DNA of 20,303 bases. It comes from Chthoniobacterales bacterium. GTDB taxonomy: Bacteria > Verrucomicrobiota > Verrucomicrobiia > Chthoniobacterales > UBA10450. The stretch lies in the NCBI GenBank assembly GCA_025980625.1, contig JAICXG010000020.1:1-20303 (forward strand). Direction: 5' to 3'. The notes below the pieces were generated by a model, which saw nothing but the letters and a program-made list of their open reading frames with translations, ran no database searches and was not told the origin of the DNA. This document shows, piece after piece, positions 1 to 8,692 of this stretch. Both the position numbers and the translations under genes were made by a program. Each line of letters opens with the position of its first letter. Within the stretch, counting starts at the first letter, position 1.

Positions 1-43
1 CCCTGTAGGGCGGCTTTCGGCCGGGTTATAGTTATTAACCATC

Positions 44-79
44 AGTTACTGGGTCTCGCTCCGGCAGGACCCAGTGACT
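44..79. other. Imperfect inverted repeat downstream of gspE
   Basis: Arms 44-54 (AGTTACTGGGT) and 69-79 (ACCCAGTGACT) can form an 11-bp stem with one G-T pair and a 14-base loop. It lies about 110 bases beyond the gspE stop on the minus strand. Neither side has a clear T-tract, so a classical intrinsic terminator is doubtful. A smaller inverted pair, GGTTA (24-28) and TAACC (36-40), lies next to it. The rest of positions 1-189 shows no convincing gene on either strand. Confidence 0.35.
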
Positions 80-189
80 AACAACCAGGAAGGCGTGTCG
101 TGAAAGCGGCGCGCCTTTCGTGCTGCTGTGCAGGCGGGACGGCGCCGCAGGTTCTGACTGATCGCGGAACACGCGAGAGCCGAAGCGAC

Positions 190-1929
190 CTATCTCGCGA
201 TCACTGGCTCGGCGAAGCCGGTGGTCTCGGCCATGACTTCGTCGGTCTGGGTAACTCTGACGACTTCTTCGATCGTGGTCTTGCCTTCGATCACCCGGCG
301 CCAGCCATCCTGGCGCAAGGTCTGCATGCCTTGGGCGATGGCGCATTGCTTTAACTCGCCACCGTCGGCTTTTTTCATGATCAGCTTCTTGAGCGGCTCA
401 GTCACGAGACAGATTTCGTAAATGGCGAGCCGGCCCTGGTAACCGGTCTGGCGACAGTTTTCGCAACCGGCGCCGCGCTTAAAGGTAACTCCTTTGTCGA
501 GCGGGAAGCCGATTTCTTCGAGATACTCTCGCGGATAATCGACTGTCTCGACGCAATCGGGACAGATCGTGCGAACGAGGCGCTGGGCGAGGAATGCTTT
601 CACAACTGAGGCGAGGAGGAACGGTTCGACGTCCATGTCGATGAGACGCGTGATGCCGCCGACGGCGTCGTTCGTGTGCAAGGTGCTGAAGACGAGGTGA
701 CCGGTCATGGCCGCGCGGATCGCGATATCAGCGGTCTCGACATCGCGAATTTCACCGACCATGACGACGTTTGGGTCCTGGCGCAGGATGTGGCGCAGGC
801 CTTTGGCGAAAGTGAGGTCGATCTCCGGTTTCACATCGATCTGCGAGACACCAGGGAGACGATATTCGACCGGTTCCTCGATCGTGATGATGCGGCGCTG
901 GACGGAGTTGATGCTGCTGAGGAAGCAGTAGAGCGAGGTGGATTTGCCGGAACCGGTCGGGCCGGTGACGAGGATGATTCCGTTAGGCTGGGCGAGCAGC
1001 GACTTCATCATCCGGGTGTGCTCCGGGCTGAGGTCGAGTCGCTCGAAACCGAATGCTTGTTGTTGGTCGCGGCTGAGCAGACGCAGGCTGATCGATTCGC
1101 CGTTGACGGTCGGGATCGTGGAAACGCGCACGTCGATTTTTTGGTTTGCCGCTTCGAGATTGATGCGGCCGTCCTGCGGGAGACGGCGCTCGGCGATATC
1201 CATGTGCGCCATCACTTTGAGGCGCGAGATAATGGCCGATTGCAGGAGGCGCAACTGCGGCGGCACCGCGACTTCGTGGAGGATGCCGTCGATGCGGTAA
1301 CGAATGCGCAGATCGTTCTCGAGCGGCTCGACGTGAATGTCAGTCGCGCGTTCATGGATCGCTTCGCGGATGATCTGGTTTACGAACTTCACGACCGATG
1401 CTTCGGGGTCATCGGCATTCAGATCGGTGCTCGTCTCGATGTCCTGCAACATCTCGAAGGAGCGGTTGGTTTTCAGGATCTCGTCGAAGGTTTCGGCGCC
1501 GACGCCGTAGAGGGTTTTCATGGCGCGCAGGATCTGGGCGCGCGGTGCCAGGACCCATTCGGCTGGTCTGTCGAGGAGCTGGGAGGCGAGCTGGCGGCCG
1601 ATCGAGTTAAAGAGGTCGTAGGTCGCGAGCACGATCGATTTCTCCTTGATCTCGATCGGCAGAATGTGGTGCTGGAAAACGAAGCGGCTCGGGAGGACGC
1701 TCAAGGTCGCGCGCTCGATCCGCTTCGAGTCAACCGTGACGACCGGCACTTTAAAGAAGTCGCCGATGGCCTGGAGGAATTTGGTTTCGTCCACCTTGCC
1801 CGAGTTGAGGACTTCCTCGGTCCACGAGTTACCGTTGAGATTGGCGGTAAGGGTGGCGGCGTCTTCACGCGAAGGCATGCCGCTGGCGAGAAGAATGTCA
1901 GTGAGAGATTTAGTAAGCGCTGGACTCAC
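190..1929 (-). CDS. gspE: GspE/PilB-type secretion ATPase
   Basis: This is the cytoplasmic hexameric ATPase that powers pseudopilus assembly in type II secretion; the related PilB drives type IV pili. The 579 residues have an N-terminal T2SSE_N/MshEN-like domain (about 1-130) and the ATPase core (about 180-560). Visible motifs are the Asp box around RATDIHVEP (194-202), Walker A GPTGSGKS (323-330), Walker B VVMVGEIRD (388-396), the His box around STLHTND (415-421), and a zinc-binding tetracysteine, CPDC (456-459) with CENC (489-492). The start is GTG; an in-frame stop only 9 bases upstream, which ends the preceding gene, rules out a longer form. There is no strong Shine-Dalgarno site. It is the third gene after gspD and the peptidoglycan-binding gene, almost certainly in one operon. 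The GspD partner favours GspE over PilB. Confidence 0.93.
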   Translation of the reverse strand: MSPALTKSLTDILLASGMPSREDAATLTANLNGNSWTEEVLNSGKVDETKFLQAIGDFFKVPVVTVDSKRIERATLSVLPSRFVFQHHILPIEIKEKSIVLATYDLFNSIGRQLASQLLDRPAEWVLAPRAQILRAMKTLYGVGAETFDEILKTNRSFEMLQDIETSTDLNADDPEASVVKFVNQIIREAIHERATDIHVEPLENDLRIRYRIDGILHEVAVPPQLRLLQSAIISRLKVMAHMDIAERRLPQDGRINLEAANQKIDVRVSTIPTVNGESISLRLLSRDQQQAFGFERLDLSPEHTRMMKSLLAQPNGIILVTGPTGSGKSTSLYCFLSSINSVQRRIITIEEPVEYRLPGVSQIDVKPEIDLTFAKGLRHILRQDPNVVMVGEIRDVETADIAIRAAMTGHLVFSTLHTNDAVGGITRLIDMDVEPFLLASVVKAFLAQRLVRTICPDCVETVDYPREYLEEIGFPLDKGVTFKRGAGCENCRQTGYQGRLAIYEICLVTEPLKKLIMKKADGGELKQCAIAQGMQTLRQDGWRRVIEGKTTIEEVVRVTQTDEVMAETTGFAEPVIAR

Positions 1930-1938
1930 TTCGGTACT

Positions 1939-2337
1939 TTACGGCAAATGCAGCGCTCTGCGAACTCCGTAGGTCAAGGTGCCGGTGACGCGGAGAGAGT
2001 AATTCTTTTGCATGCGCGCGATCGCTTCGCTAACGAGCGGGGAAAAGATACCGTCGATCGGGCCACAATAGTAGCCGTGATCGCGCAAGAGAGTTTGGAG
2101 GGCGCCAACATAGGCGGGATCTCTCGTCAGGCTCGCGCTCGATTCGAAATAATAGCCAAAACGAAAGGCATGGCGCGGCGCGAAATCGGTTGCGTAAAGT
2201 CTGGGACTCTGGTGCCGAAGACCATATTCGTCACGTGCGGCCAGCGGATCCTCGTAAACGTCGTAAAACGAATCCGCGAAGGAGAAAGGAACCGGCAGGC
2301 AAATCAGCGCGAGAAGAAGCAGCAATGAACGTTTCAT
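1939..2337 (-). CDS. Exported peptidoglycan-binding domain protein
   Basis: This is a small exported protein of 132 residues. It starts with a signal peptide (MKRSLLLLLALICLPVPFSF, likely cut after residue 21, Ala). The Cys in the hydrophobic stretch does not sit in a proper lipobox. Residues about 76-130 match the PG_binding_1 fold, with the typical GYYCGPIDGIFSP turn, an AIARMQ helix and the closing VTGTLTYGVRRAL. The family binds cell-wall peptidoglycan non-catalytically. I chose the ATG at 2335-2337, 11 bases after the gspD stop, because it places the signal peptide at the N terminus; the frame stays open upstream inside gspD. Lying between gspD and gspE, it may anchor the secretin channel to the wall, like GspA/ExeA PG-binding domains in other systems. 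That role is inferred. It ends 9 bases before the gspE start. Confidence 0.82.
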   Translation of the reverse strand: MKRSLLLLLALICLPVPFSFADSFYDVYEDPLAARDEYGLRHQSPRLYATDFAPRHAFRFGYYFESSASLTRDPAYVGALQTLLRDHGYYCGPIDGIFSPLVSEAIARMQKNYSLRVTGTLTYGVRRALHLP

Positions 2338-2348
2338 TACGATGCGCG

Positions 2349-4619
2349 CTATTTCGTAGGTGGAAGGTCTGGGGCGGGTAACTGTTTCCCATCCGACAAG
2401 GGGGGACAATCGGGACAATCATCCTGTTCCAGCTCAGGACCAAAATGGGTCTTTCCCTCGCTCTTTTCTCGCAGCCTATACATCTCAAGTTTAGTGAGAC
2501 TCACTTCGGGCCGCATGAGCACGATCAATTCGGTGCGCATTTTTACCTTGCTGGTGTTACTGAAGATCGCACCGATGATCGGAAGACGATCGAGAATCGG
2601 GAAGCCGCTGCGATTGCGCGTCTTTTGATCCTGAATCAAACCTCCGAGAACAATCGTCGATTGGTTCGGGGCCGAGACTGTTGTCCGAATATAACGGGTC
2701 GAAATGTTAGGGATGTCGTTGTTATCAATTCGAGTCGTGCCGGCGACGCTGTCGACCTTTTGCAGGATATCGAGTGAGACTTGTTTTTCGGAGTTGATCA
2801 GTGGCACGACCTCAAGTTGAAGAGCTACCTTCTTAAACTCAATGTTTGATTGCTGCGAGAGACCGGTGTTGATGATGCTGGTGCCGGTGGCGGCGCTAAT
2901 CGTACTCACCGGCACCGGAATCTCGGTACCGGAAGCGATAATGGCCTTCTTGTTATTGCTCGTAAAAACCGTCGGGCGCGAAATCGTTTTGAATCGACCG
3001 GTGGAATCCAGCGCCCGGACGATGGCGGCAAGGGTGTTACCAGCGGCCACGTAAGCGGTCGCGCCACTGGTTGCACCCAAAGCGTCACTGAACGCCGGGA
3101 AGGTGATGAGGCTGGCGGGATCGATAATTGACGCGGCAGTATCTCTAAGTCCGCCGCCGACTCCGACATCGGGACCGTGGGCGATGTTGTTCTTTTTAAA
3201 CTGGAGAAAATAATCGACGCCGAAATCCTCATTGTTGTTCAGCATGAGTTCGCCAATGACGGTGCTGAGCGCGACTTGCGGTGCCTGCACGTCCATCTCG
3301 TCGACGACTTTGCCCACCTTTACAACATCCTCGCGATTCCCGAGCACGATGATGTTGTTGGCGCGCGCATCGGCGATCAGCTTCGTGTTGCCGACGATCA
3401 CTGCTTGCGGCGTGGTATCGACTGGCTCGGTGGAAAGACCTTCGGTTACCTGCAACGTGCTCTCGCCGCTCGTTCCGCTCGTGGAGCTGGTGTTCTGGTT
3501 GTTGAACAGATTGCTCGGCGTTGGGTTGGTGCGCGGGTTGCGCTGGTTCTGCTGCGGGGTTGTGCCCGGCTGATTTTCCTGACCCGGCTCGGTCAGCGCC
3601 TGCACCAGGACCGGGAGAATATCGTTCGCCGAAATGTATCTCAGCGGATACACGACTGGCTTGCCAAATTCCACATTGGCGTCGAACTCCGCGATCAACT
3701 TCTCGATAAAGGGCAAATTGATCGGGCGCGTCACGACATGAATCCGGTTGGTGCGGACGTCGGCTTCCAGCTTAATTTTGCCGACGATCAGCGATTCCTC
3801 GGAAAGCACCGCGCCTCCTTCCTCCTCGCCCCCGGTTTGCGGAACGGGCGGAATGACGCCGCGCACCCGGCGAACGCCGCTCGGCGTCGTGCCCTGGTCG
3901 CCTTTCTCGAAAAGATCCTTCAGCATATCGACGACCTTCTGGGCGTCGGCGCGCTCGAGCCGGATGAATTTGCTCACCACAGGCGCGGGCGCGACATCGA
4001 GTTGCTGGACCATTTTCACCAGCTTGCGCAAAACATCCGCGCTCTGGGTCACGACGATGCTCGACGACTTGGGCAAGGCGAGAATCGGCGCCTGACCGCC
4101 GATCCCGGCGAGATATTGCGAGAGCACCTGCTGCAACTCCTGCGGATCGGCATAATCAAGCCGAAAGAGATAACTGATCACCTTCGCGCCGGGCGGGATG
4201 TCGGCCGGATCGGAAATGATTGGCACCGGCGCGGCCCGCGGATTTTTGTTCACGCCGACGACTTCGACGATGTCACCTTCGGCCGGCACCAGCGAATAGC
4301 CATTGAGAGCGAGATTCATCTCGATAATGCGGATGGCTTCTTCGCGCGGAACCGGTTTGGGGAGGAAAATGTTGACCTTGCCCTGGACGTTGTTGTCGAG
4401 CACCAGCTTTTTGCCGGTGAGGTTTTCGTAAAGATGCAGCACGTCGAGGACATCGCTGTTCGGATACTGCATCGTGACGAGGTCGCGGCTGCTGCCTGTC
4501 CCGCTCGGTGGAACAAAGGGCGAGGGCTTGCGAACTTGAGAAAAACCGGAGACCGCCGTGAGCAGGAGCGGCACGAACCAAAGGCAAAGGCGGCGAACCA
4601 CGCGCCTATGTAACGGCAT
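2349..4619 (-). CDS. gspD: Type II secretion system secretin GspD
   Basis: This is the outer-membrane secretin channel of type II secretion. The 756 residues begin with a signal peptide (about 1-27, ending near SGFSQ). An N0 domain (about 46-122) follows, then N1 (about 147-210), N2 (about 215-312), N3 (about 320-440) and the secretin core (about 445-708). Signature stretches are VVPLINSEKQVSL (604-616) and the C-terminal block around IVLGGLIQDQ (656-665) and LDRLPIIGAIF (676-686). N3 carries a low-complexity insert rich in Asn, Gln, Ser and Thr (about 346-390), a common place for length variation. The last 40 residues are polar and contain CPDC. It is the first gene of the gspD / PG-binding / gspE set. 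The ATG start gives the signal peptide directly at the N terminus. PilQ is less likely, as no AMIN domains are visible. Confidence 0.95.
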   Translation of the reverse strand: MPLHRRVVRRLCLWFVPLLLTAVSGFSQVRKPSPFVPPSGTGSSRDLVTMQYPNSDVLDVLHLYENLTGKKLVLDNNVQGKVNIFLPKPVPREEAIRIIEMNLALNGYSLVPAEGDIVEVVGVNKNPRAAPVPIISDPADIPPGAKVISYLFRLDYADPQELQQVLSQYLAGIGGQAPILALPKSSSIVVTQSADVLRKLVKMVQQLDVAPAPVVSKFIRLERADAQKVVDMLKDLFEKGDQGTTPSGVRRVRGVIPPVPQTGGEEEGGAVLSEESLIVGKIKLEADVRTNRIHVVTRPINLPFIEKLIAEFDANVEFGKPVVYPLRYISANDILPVLVQALTEPGQENQPGTTPQQNQRNPRTNPTPSNLFNNQNTSSTSGTSGESTLQVTEGLSTEPVDTTPQAVIVGNTKLIADARANNIIVLGNREDVVKVGKVVDEMDVQAPQVALSTVIGELMLNNNEDFGVDYFLQFKKNNIAHGPDVGVGGGLRDTAASIIDPASLITFPAFSDALGATSGATAYVAAGNTLAAIVRALDSTGRFKTISRPTVFTSNNKKAIIASGTEIPVPVSTISAATGTSIINTGLSQQSNIEFKKVALQLEVVPLINSEKQVSLDILQKVDSVAGTTRIDNNDIPNISTRYIRTTVSAPNQSTIVLGGLIQDQKTRNRSGFPILDRLPIIGAIFSNTSKVKMRTELIVLMRPEVSLTKLEMYRLREKSEGKTHFGPELEQDDCPDCPPLSDGKQLPAPDLPPTK

Positions 4620-4782
4620 GGCCGAGGCAAGGTCAACAACTTACGCGCGAAGCGGAAGCCGGTAGTGCGCAAAGAGCACCCGGGCGCTGCTATTTTTCAA
4701 GGAGCAGGGCTGTCAGGCCGTTGGTTCCGGATGCAGTTGTCAACGCAATCTGAAATCCTCGACCTCAGTCTTTGATGCCGGC

Positions 4783-5232
4783 ATGATCCACCACATGCGA
4801 CGCTTTCACTCACTTCTCATCCTATTCTCGTTAGGCGTTTCCCTTCTCACCGTCACCTCGAGCCGGGCCGCGCCAGCCGACGACATCCGCGGCGTTCTCA
4901 ATGCGCAGGTCGCGGCCTGGAACCGCGGCGACATCGATCGCTTCATGCAGGGCTATGCTCGCGCGACAAGCACGACCTTTGTCTCGGGCGACCAGGTCAC
5001 GCGCGGCTGGCAGACCGTCCGCGATCGTTATGCGAAGAAATACGACAGCCGCGCGAAGATGGGCACGCTGACTTTTTCCGGCCTAACGATCATGCCATTG
5101 TGCGACGACGCCGCGCTCGTGCTCGGCAGCTGGAGCCTGCAACGAAAGACCGATCGGCCGCACGGAAAGTTCACGCTGCTCTTCCGGAAGTTGCCGGAGG
5201 AATGGCGGATCGTGCTCGATCATACCTCGTGA
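4783..5232 (+). CDS. Secreted NTF2-like (SnoaL/DUF4440-type) protein
   Basis: This is a 149-residue exported protein of unknown specific function. A signal peptide covers about residues 5-30 (hydrophobic LLILFSLGVSLLTV, then SSRAA). The mature part looks like an NTF2/SnoaL-like fold: an N-terminal helix around DDIRGVLNAQVAAWNRGD, an aromatic-rich pocket region, a RGWQTVRDRY segment, and closing strands FTLLFRKLPEEWRIVLDHTS, typical of DUF4440-like proteins. No catalytic residues can be assigned. ATG at 4783 and ATG at 4795 are both possible starts; neither has a good Shine-Dalgarno site, and 4795 gives the more standard signal peptide. It is divergent from gspD across a 163-base gap and converges on mpl with only 12 bases between the stops. 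Two CGTTAGGC words lie inside, at 4829 and 5081. Confidence 0.75.
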   Translation: MIHHMRRFHSLLILFSLGVSLLTVTSSRAAPADDIRGVLNAQVAAWNRGDIDRFMQGYARATSTTFVSGDQVTRGWQTVRDRYAKKYDSRAKMGTLTFSGLTIMPLCDDAALVLGSWSLQRKTDRPHGKFTLLFRKLPEEWRIVLDHTS

Positions 5233-5244
5233 TCGGGATAACGG

Positions 5245-6651
5245 TCAGGCCGTTTCGTTCCCCCCCAGTCCCGCGAGCAGCTTGGCGTGAATGTTATCAA
5301 AACCGCCATTGCTGAAAACGGTAACAACGTCGTTAGGCTGAAGCAGCGGCATAATCTTTTGCACAATCGCGTCCGCGTTCGGCTCATAGAAGGCGATGCG
5401 TCCGGCGCTTGCCAGCGCTTTGACCACCTCCTCGGGGTGAAGCCGCTCTTTCTCCGGGATCTGTTCAAGCGCTGCGACCTGCGAGATAAAGACGCCGTCA
5501 GCTTGCTCGAGCGCTTCCGCCAGTTCCTCCTGGAAAACCGCGCGACGCGTTGTGTTCGAGCGCGGCTCGAAGATCGCCCAGAGCCGCTGCCCGGGATAAC
5601 GCCGGCGCAAGGCGACCAGAGTTTCGCGAATCGCGGTCGGATGATGCCCGAAATCGTCGATCACGGTCACGCCGCGCACGACGCCGCGCACTTCCTGGCG
5701 TCGCGCGATCCCTTCAAAACTCGTTAGGGCAGTCTGGATAATTTCGGGCGTCAGGCCGTAGAACCGCGCCGCTGCTGCCGCCATTGCTGCGTTGCGCACG
5801 TTGAACTCGCCGATCAGCGGCGAATCGTAAGTCATTTCCCCTAACGAAAAGCGCGCCCCGCGCGAAGAATGGCTCAGATCCCGGATTCGTTCCCCGCAAT
5901 TCTCCGAAAAGCCAACCTCGACAATCGGCGCGAGGCAATCGCGCGCCACCTCAATGCAATTTGGGTCGTCGCCATTGAGCAGAATCATGCCGTTTTGCGG
6001 CACGATATTGACCAGCCGGCGGAAGCTCAGCTTGATCGCGGCGAGGTCCGGAAAGATGTCGGCGTGATCGAACTCGATGTTATTGATGACGAGCAGCTCG
6101 GGCAGGTAATGGATGAATTTGGAGCGCTTGTCGAAAAACGCAGAGTCATATTCGTCCCCTTCGATGACAAAGTATTTCGAGTTATTGAAGCGCGCGCCCT
6201 GGCCGAGATTGCGCGGCAGACCGCCGATCAAGTAACCGGGATCGAGCTCGCCTGCCGTCAGCATCCAGGCGAGGAGCGCAGTCGTCGTGGTTTTGCCGTG
6301 CGTCCCAGTCACGACCAGGTTATGCCGGCCACGGAGGAAAAATTCCCTCACGATTTCGGGGAGAGAGACGTAATAAAGCTTGCGGTTGAGAACCGCTTCG
6401 ACTTCCGGGTTGCCGCGCTTGATCGCGTTGCCAATCACGATCACCGCCGCCGAGTCGTTAGGCAAATTTTCCGCGGCAAAGGGTTGGTGCAGCGCAATGC
6501 CTTTGGCGCGGAGGAAATCCGACATCGGCGGATAGACTTTTTCATCCGAGCCGGTGACGATGCAGCCGCGCTCGGATAAGGCGACGGCGACCGCGCCCAT
6601 TGCCGTCCCGCAAATCCCAAGAAAATGGAGATGCCGCGGCAGTTGTTTCAC
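5245..6651 (-). CDS. mpl: UDP-MurNAc:L-Ala-gamma-D-Glu-meso-DAP ligase
   Basis: Mpl reattaches the recycled murein tripeptide L-Ala-gamma-D-Glu-meso-DAP to UDP-MurNAc in the cytoplasm, using ATP. The 468 residues match Mpl length and order: the Mur N-terminal Rossmann start HFLGICGTAMGA (9-20), ATP loop VTGTHGKTTTT (114-124), the Mpl-type EGDEYDSAFFDKRSKF (164-179), FGHHPTA (334-340) and FEPRSNTTRR (361-370). The last two, with the DEYDSAFFD block, separate Mpl from MurC. The start is GTG at 6649-6651, preceded by AGAGGTG (minus strand, 6656-6662), a usable Shine-Dalgarno sequence. It implies meso-DAP peptidoglycan, consistent with the mre/mrdA genes further right. Four copies of the CGTTAGG(C/G) word sit inside it. 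They encode Pro-Asn-Asp twice, Ala-Leu-Thr once and Ser-Leu-Gly once. Confidence 0.94.
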   Translation of the reverse strand: MKQLPRHLHFLGICGTAMGAVAVALSERGCIVTGSDEKVYPPMSDFLRAKGIALHQPFAAENLPNDSAAVIVIGNAIKRGNPEVEAVLNRKLYYVSLPEIVREFFLRGRHNLVVTGTHGKTTTTALLAWMLTAGELDPGYLIGGLPRNLGQGARFNNSKYFVIEGDEYDSAFFDKRSKFIHYLPELLVINNIEFDHADIFPDLAAIKLSFRRLVNIVPQNGMILLNGDDPNCIEVARDCLAPIVEVGFSENCGERIRDLSHSSRGARFSLGEMTYDSPLIGEFNVRNAAMAAAAARFYGLTPEIIQTALTSFEGIARRQEVRGVVRGVTVIDDFGHHPTAIRETLVALRRRYPGQRLWAIFEPRSNTTRRAVFQEELAEALEQADGVFISQVAALEQIPEKERLHPEEVVKALASAGRIAFYEPNADAIVQKIMPLLQPNDVVTVFSNGGFDNIHAKLLAGLGGNETA

Positions 6652-6836
6652 GGGGCACCTCTAAGCTGGCGAAGGCTGTTTTGCCAGTTGCAGAGATAGC
6701 AGCTACACCGTCCGGCATTCGAGGTGAACCCAACGGTTGTTAGGCAAAGCTTGTGGCTCGTTAGGCGTATCCAGCCTGTTCCCGATCAGTCAGCGCAGAG
6801 TCAGTTGAATTTTTCTCGCTTTGTAATGGGAAGTTC

Positions 6837-8597
6837 ATGCCCGGGCATGCTTGGCACAGTAGATTGCGCTCGCTCATGCGATTCTTCCGCTATCTCATCG
6901 TTCTCGGCTTGTTTTGCCTGAGCGGCCACCTTTGCCTTGGACAGGGCTTGTCCGCTCCTGAGGTTTACGCAATTGCAGACGACGGTACTCCGCTCACCTG
7001 GACCGTTTTCACTCCCGCGGGGCAGGGACCGTGGCCGGCAGTGCTGGTCATCCACGGTGGATTCTTTTTTGCTGGAAGCGAGGACGACGCGGGGCCTACC
7101 CAGGCAGGACAAGATCTCGCCGCCGCCGGTTACCTTGCCTTCTCGATTGCCTATCGGCTGGCGCCGCCCGGCACTATTCCGGGTCAAACGTCGTTAGGCA
7201 AGTTTCCCGATCAGGTAAACGACGTGCATCTGGCGGTGGAGGCAGCCCGTAATGATCCCCGCTCGAACGGCCGAGTTGGCGCGGTTGGCGGTTCCGCCGG
7301 GGCGACCCACGCGGCTTGGGTGGCGGCGACCGGCGCCGTCGGAGCGGACCGGATCGATGTTGGCGTTTGTTTCTCCGGAGTCTATGACCTCTCAGACTTT
7401 AGCCCGGATCCAAACATCGAATCTTTCATTGAAATCGTGACGAATTACGTCGGCGTACCTTCAACTGACGTTGCTGCGTTGCGCGCCGCTTCTCCGGCCT
7501 GGGTGGCGGATTCAACCGTCGCGCCGCTTTACCTGATCGATTCAGTCGACGACCTGATCCCGGCATCGCAGATCGGCGATATGACGGCGGCGCTCAGCGC
7601 GCTCGGTTTGACAAACTTTCAGGCGCAGACCCTGCCGGGTAGCGGTCACTCGTTTGAAAACTGGTCGCTGGTGAAGACCGCCGCGATCAATTTTCTCGCC
7701 GCTGGGTTAGCCGCACCTCCGCCCACTCCTACTCCTACTCCTACGCCGAGTCCGTCGGTCACCCCTACACCGACGGCGACTCCCAGCGCTACCCCGATTC
7801 CCGGGCCAGGCAGTTTGCTCAACATCTCTACTCGGGCCAGCGCCGGGACAGGCGAGAACGTGCTTATCGGTGGATTCATTCTCGGCCCCGGGGGCGGAAC
7901 CAAAAGGGTGATCGTTAGGGCGCTGGGGCCTTCGCTCGCCGCAGCGGGAGTCGCGGGTGCGCTGGCCGACCCGAGCCTGCAACTGGTCGATTCGACGGGC
8001 AAGGTGGTAGCCAGCAATGATGATTGGATGAATGGGACGCAGGCGCAGGAAATCATCGACAGCACGCTCGCGCCCAGCGACCAGCGGGAATCAGCGCTCA
8101 TCGCCACTCTCGCGCCCGGCGGCTACACCGCGTTAGTCACGGGAGCGGAGAGCGCGCAGGACATCGCCCTGGTCGAAGTCTACGATTTGGACGCAGGCAA
8201 CGGTCCGCAATTGCTCAACATCTCCACCCGGGGACGAGTGGAGACGGGCGAAGGGATCATGATTGCCGGCACAATCATCGGCGGGACGCAGGCAACCACG
8301 CTGGTCTTTCGTGGGCTTGGGCCATCTTTTGCCGGTGGTCCGGCGCCGATCAGCGATCCGTTGCCCGATCCGGCGCTGACGCTCGTCGACAGCCAGGGAT
8401 CGGCAGTGCTGGAGAACGACAACTGGCAGGATACGCAGCAAGCGCAGATCACCGCCGCCGGTCTTAGCCTAACGAACCCACTCGAGTCCGCCATCCTCGT
8501 GACCCTTCCTCCCGGCAATTACACCGCGCTCCTGTCTGATACTCAGGGCCGGAGTGGGATTGGGCTGCTCGAAATCTATCGTCTCAGCGGCAATTAG
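6837..8597 (+). CDS. Secreted alpha/beta-hydrolase with two LNISTR modules
   Basis: This exported esterase/lipase-like enzyme is joined to a surface-type tail; 586 residues from this start. The signal peptide core is YLIVLGLFCLSGHL. ATG at 6876 gives a cleaner signal peptide, while ATG at 6837 has a weak GGGAAG upstream, so the start is uncertain. Residues about 40-290 form an alpha/beta-hydrolase of the HSL/BD-FAE kind: oxyanion HGG (73-75), nucleophile elbow GGSAG with Ser153, a likely acid Asp in DSVDD (235-239) and His271 in GSGHSF. A Pro/Thr linker (about 294-325) leads to two beta-rich modules, about 327-451 and 459-583. Each opens with LLNISTR, carries a GLGPS/ALGPS motif and ends near LVEVYD or LLEIYR. 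The substrate is unknown. The same two-module tail occurs in the gene at 18663-19751. It is divergent from mpl. Confidence 0.85.
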   Translation: MPGHAWHSRLRSLMRFFRYLIVLGLFCLSGHLCLGQGLSAPEVYAIADDGTPLTWTVFTPAGQGPWPAVLVIHGGFFFAGSEDDAGPTQAGQDLAAAGYLAFSIAYRLAPPGTIPGQTSLGKFPDQVNDVHLAVEAARNDPRSNGRVGAVGGSAGATHAAWVAATGAVGADRIDVGVCFSGVYDLSDFSPDPNIESFIEIVTNYVGVPSTDVAALRAASPAWVADSTVAPLYLIDSVDDLIPASQIGDMTAALSALGLTNFQAQTLPGSGHSFENWSLVKTAAINFLAAGLAAPPPTPTPTPTPSPSVTPTPTATPSATPIPGPGSLLNISTRASAGTGENVLIGGFILGPGGGTKRVIVRALGPSLAAAGVAGALADPSLQLVDSTGKVVASNDDWMNGTQAQEIIDSTLAPSDQRESALIATLAPGGYTALVTGAESAQDIALVEVYDLDAGNGPQLLNISTRGRVETGEGIMIAGTIIGGTQATTLVFRGLGPSFAGGPAPISDPLPDPALTLVDSQGSAVLENDNWQDTQQAQITAAGLSLTNPLESAILVTLPPGNYTALLSDTQGRSGIGLLEIYRLSGN

Positions 8598-8616
8598 GCC
8601 AGCGGCGGCTTTCCTT

Positions 8617-8679
8617 TGTTCGTTAGGCAGTTTCCCGCAATTCGGCATCCATGGACTCTGGCGCGCTGTTCGTTAGGCA
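8617..8679. repeat. 13-bp direct repeat containing CGTTAGGC
   Basis: TGTTCGTTAGGCA occurs at 8617-8629 and again at 8667-8679, exactly 50 bases apart, in the 95-base gap between the convergent hydrolase and cupin genes. Both copies contain the genome word CGTTAGGC in the same orientation. They cannot form a hairpin with each other. No gene is visible in this gap. Confidence 0.8.
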
Positions 8680-8692
8680 AAGAGAGCCGCGG

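Noticed and set aside
676..2328. A 550-codon plus-strand open frame opposite gspE and its upstream neighbour
   Set aside because: It is antisense to a gene with complete ATPase motifs; its sequence is a charged Arg/Asp-rich shadow without domains, typical of GC-rich antisense frames.
3177..4613. A 478-codon plus-strand open frame opposite gspD
   Set aside because: It is the mirror of the secretin gene; the secretin motifs are unambiguous on the minus strand and the antisense protein has no recognisable domain.
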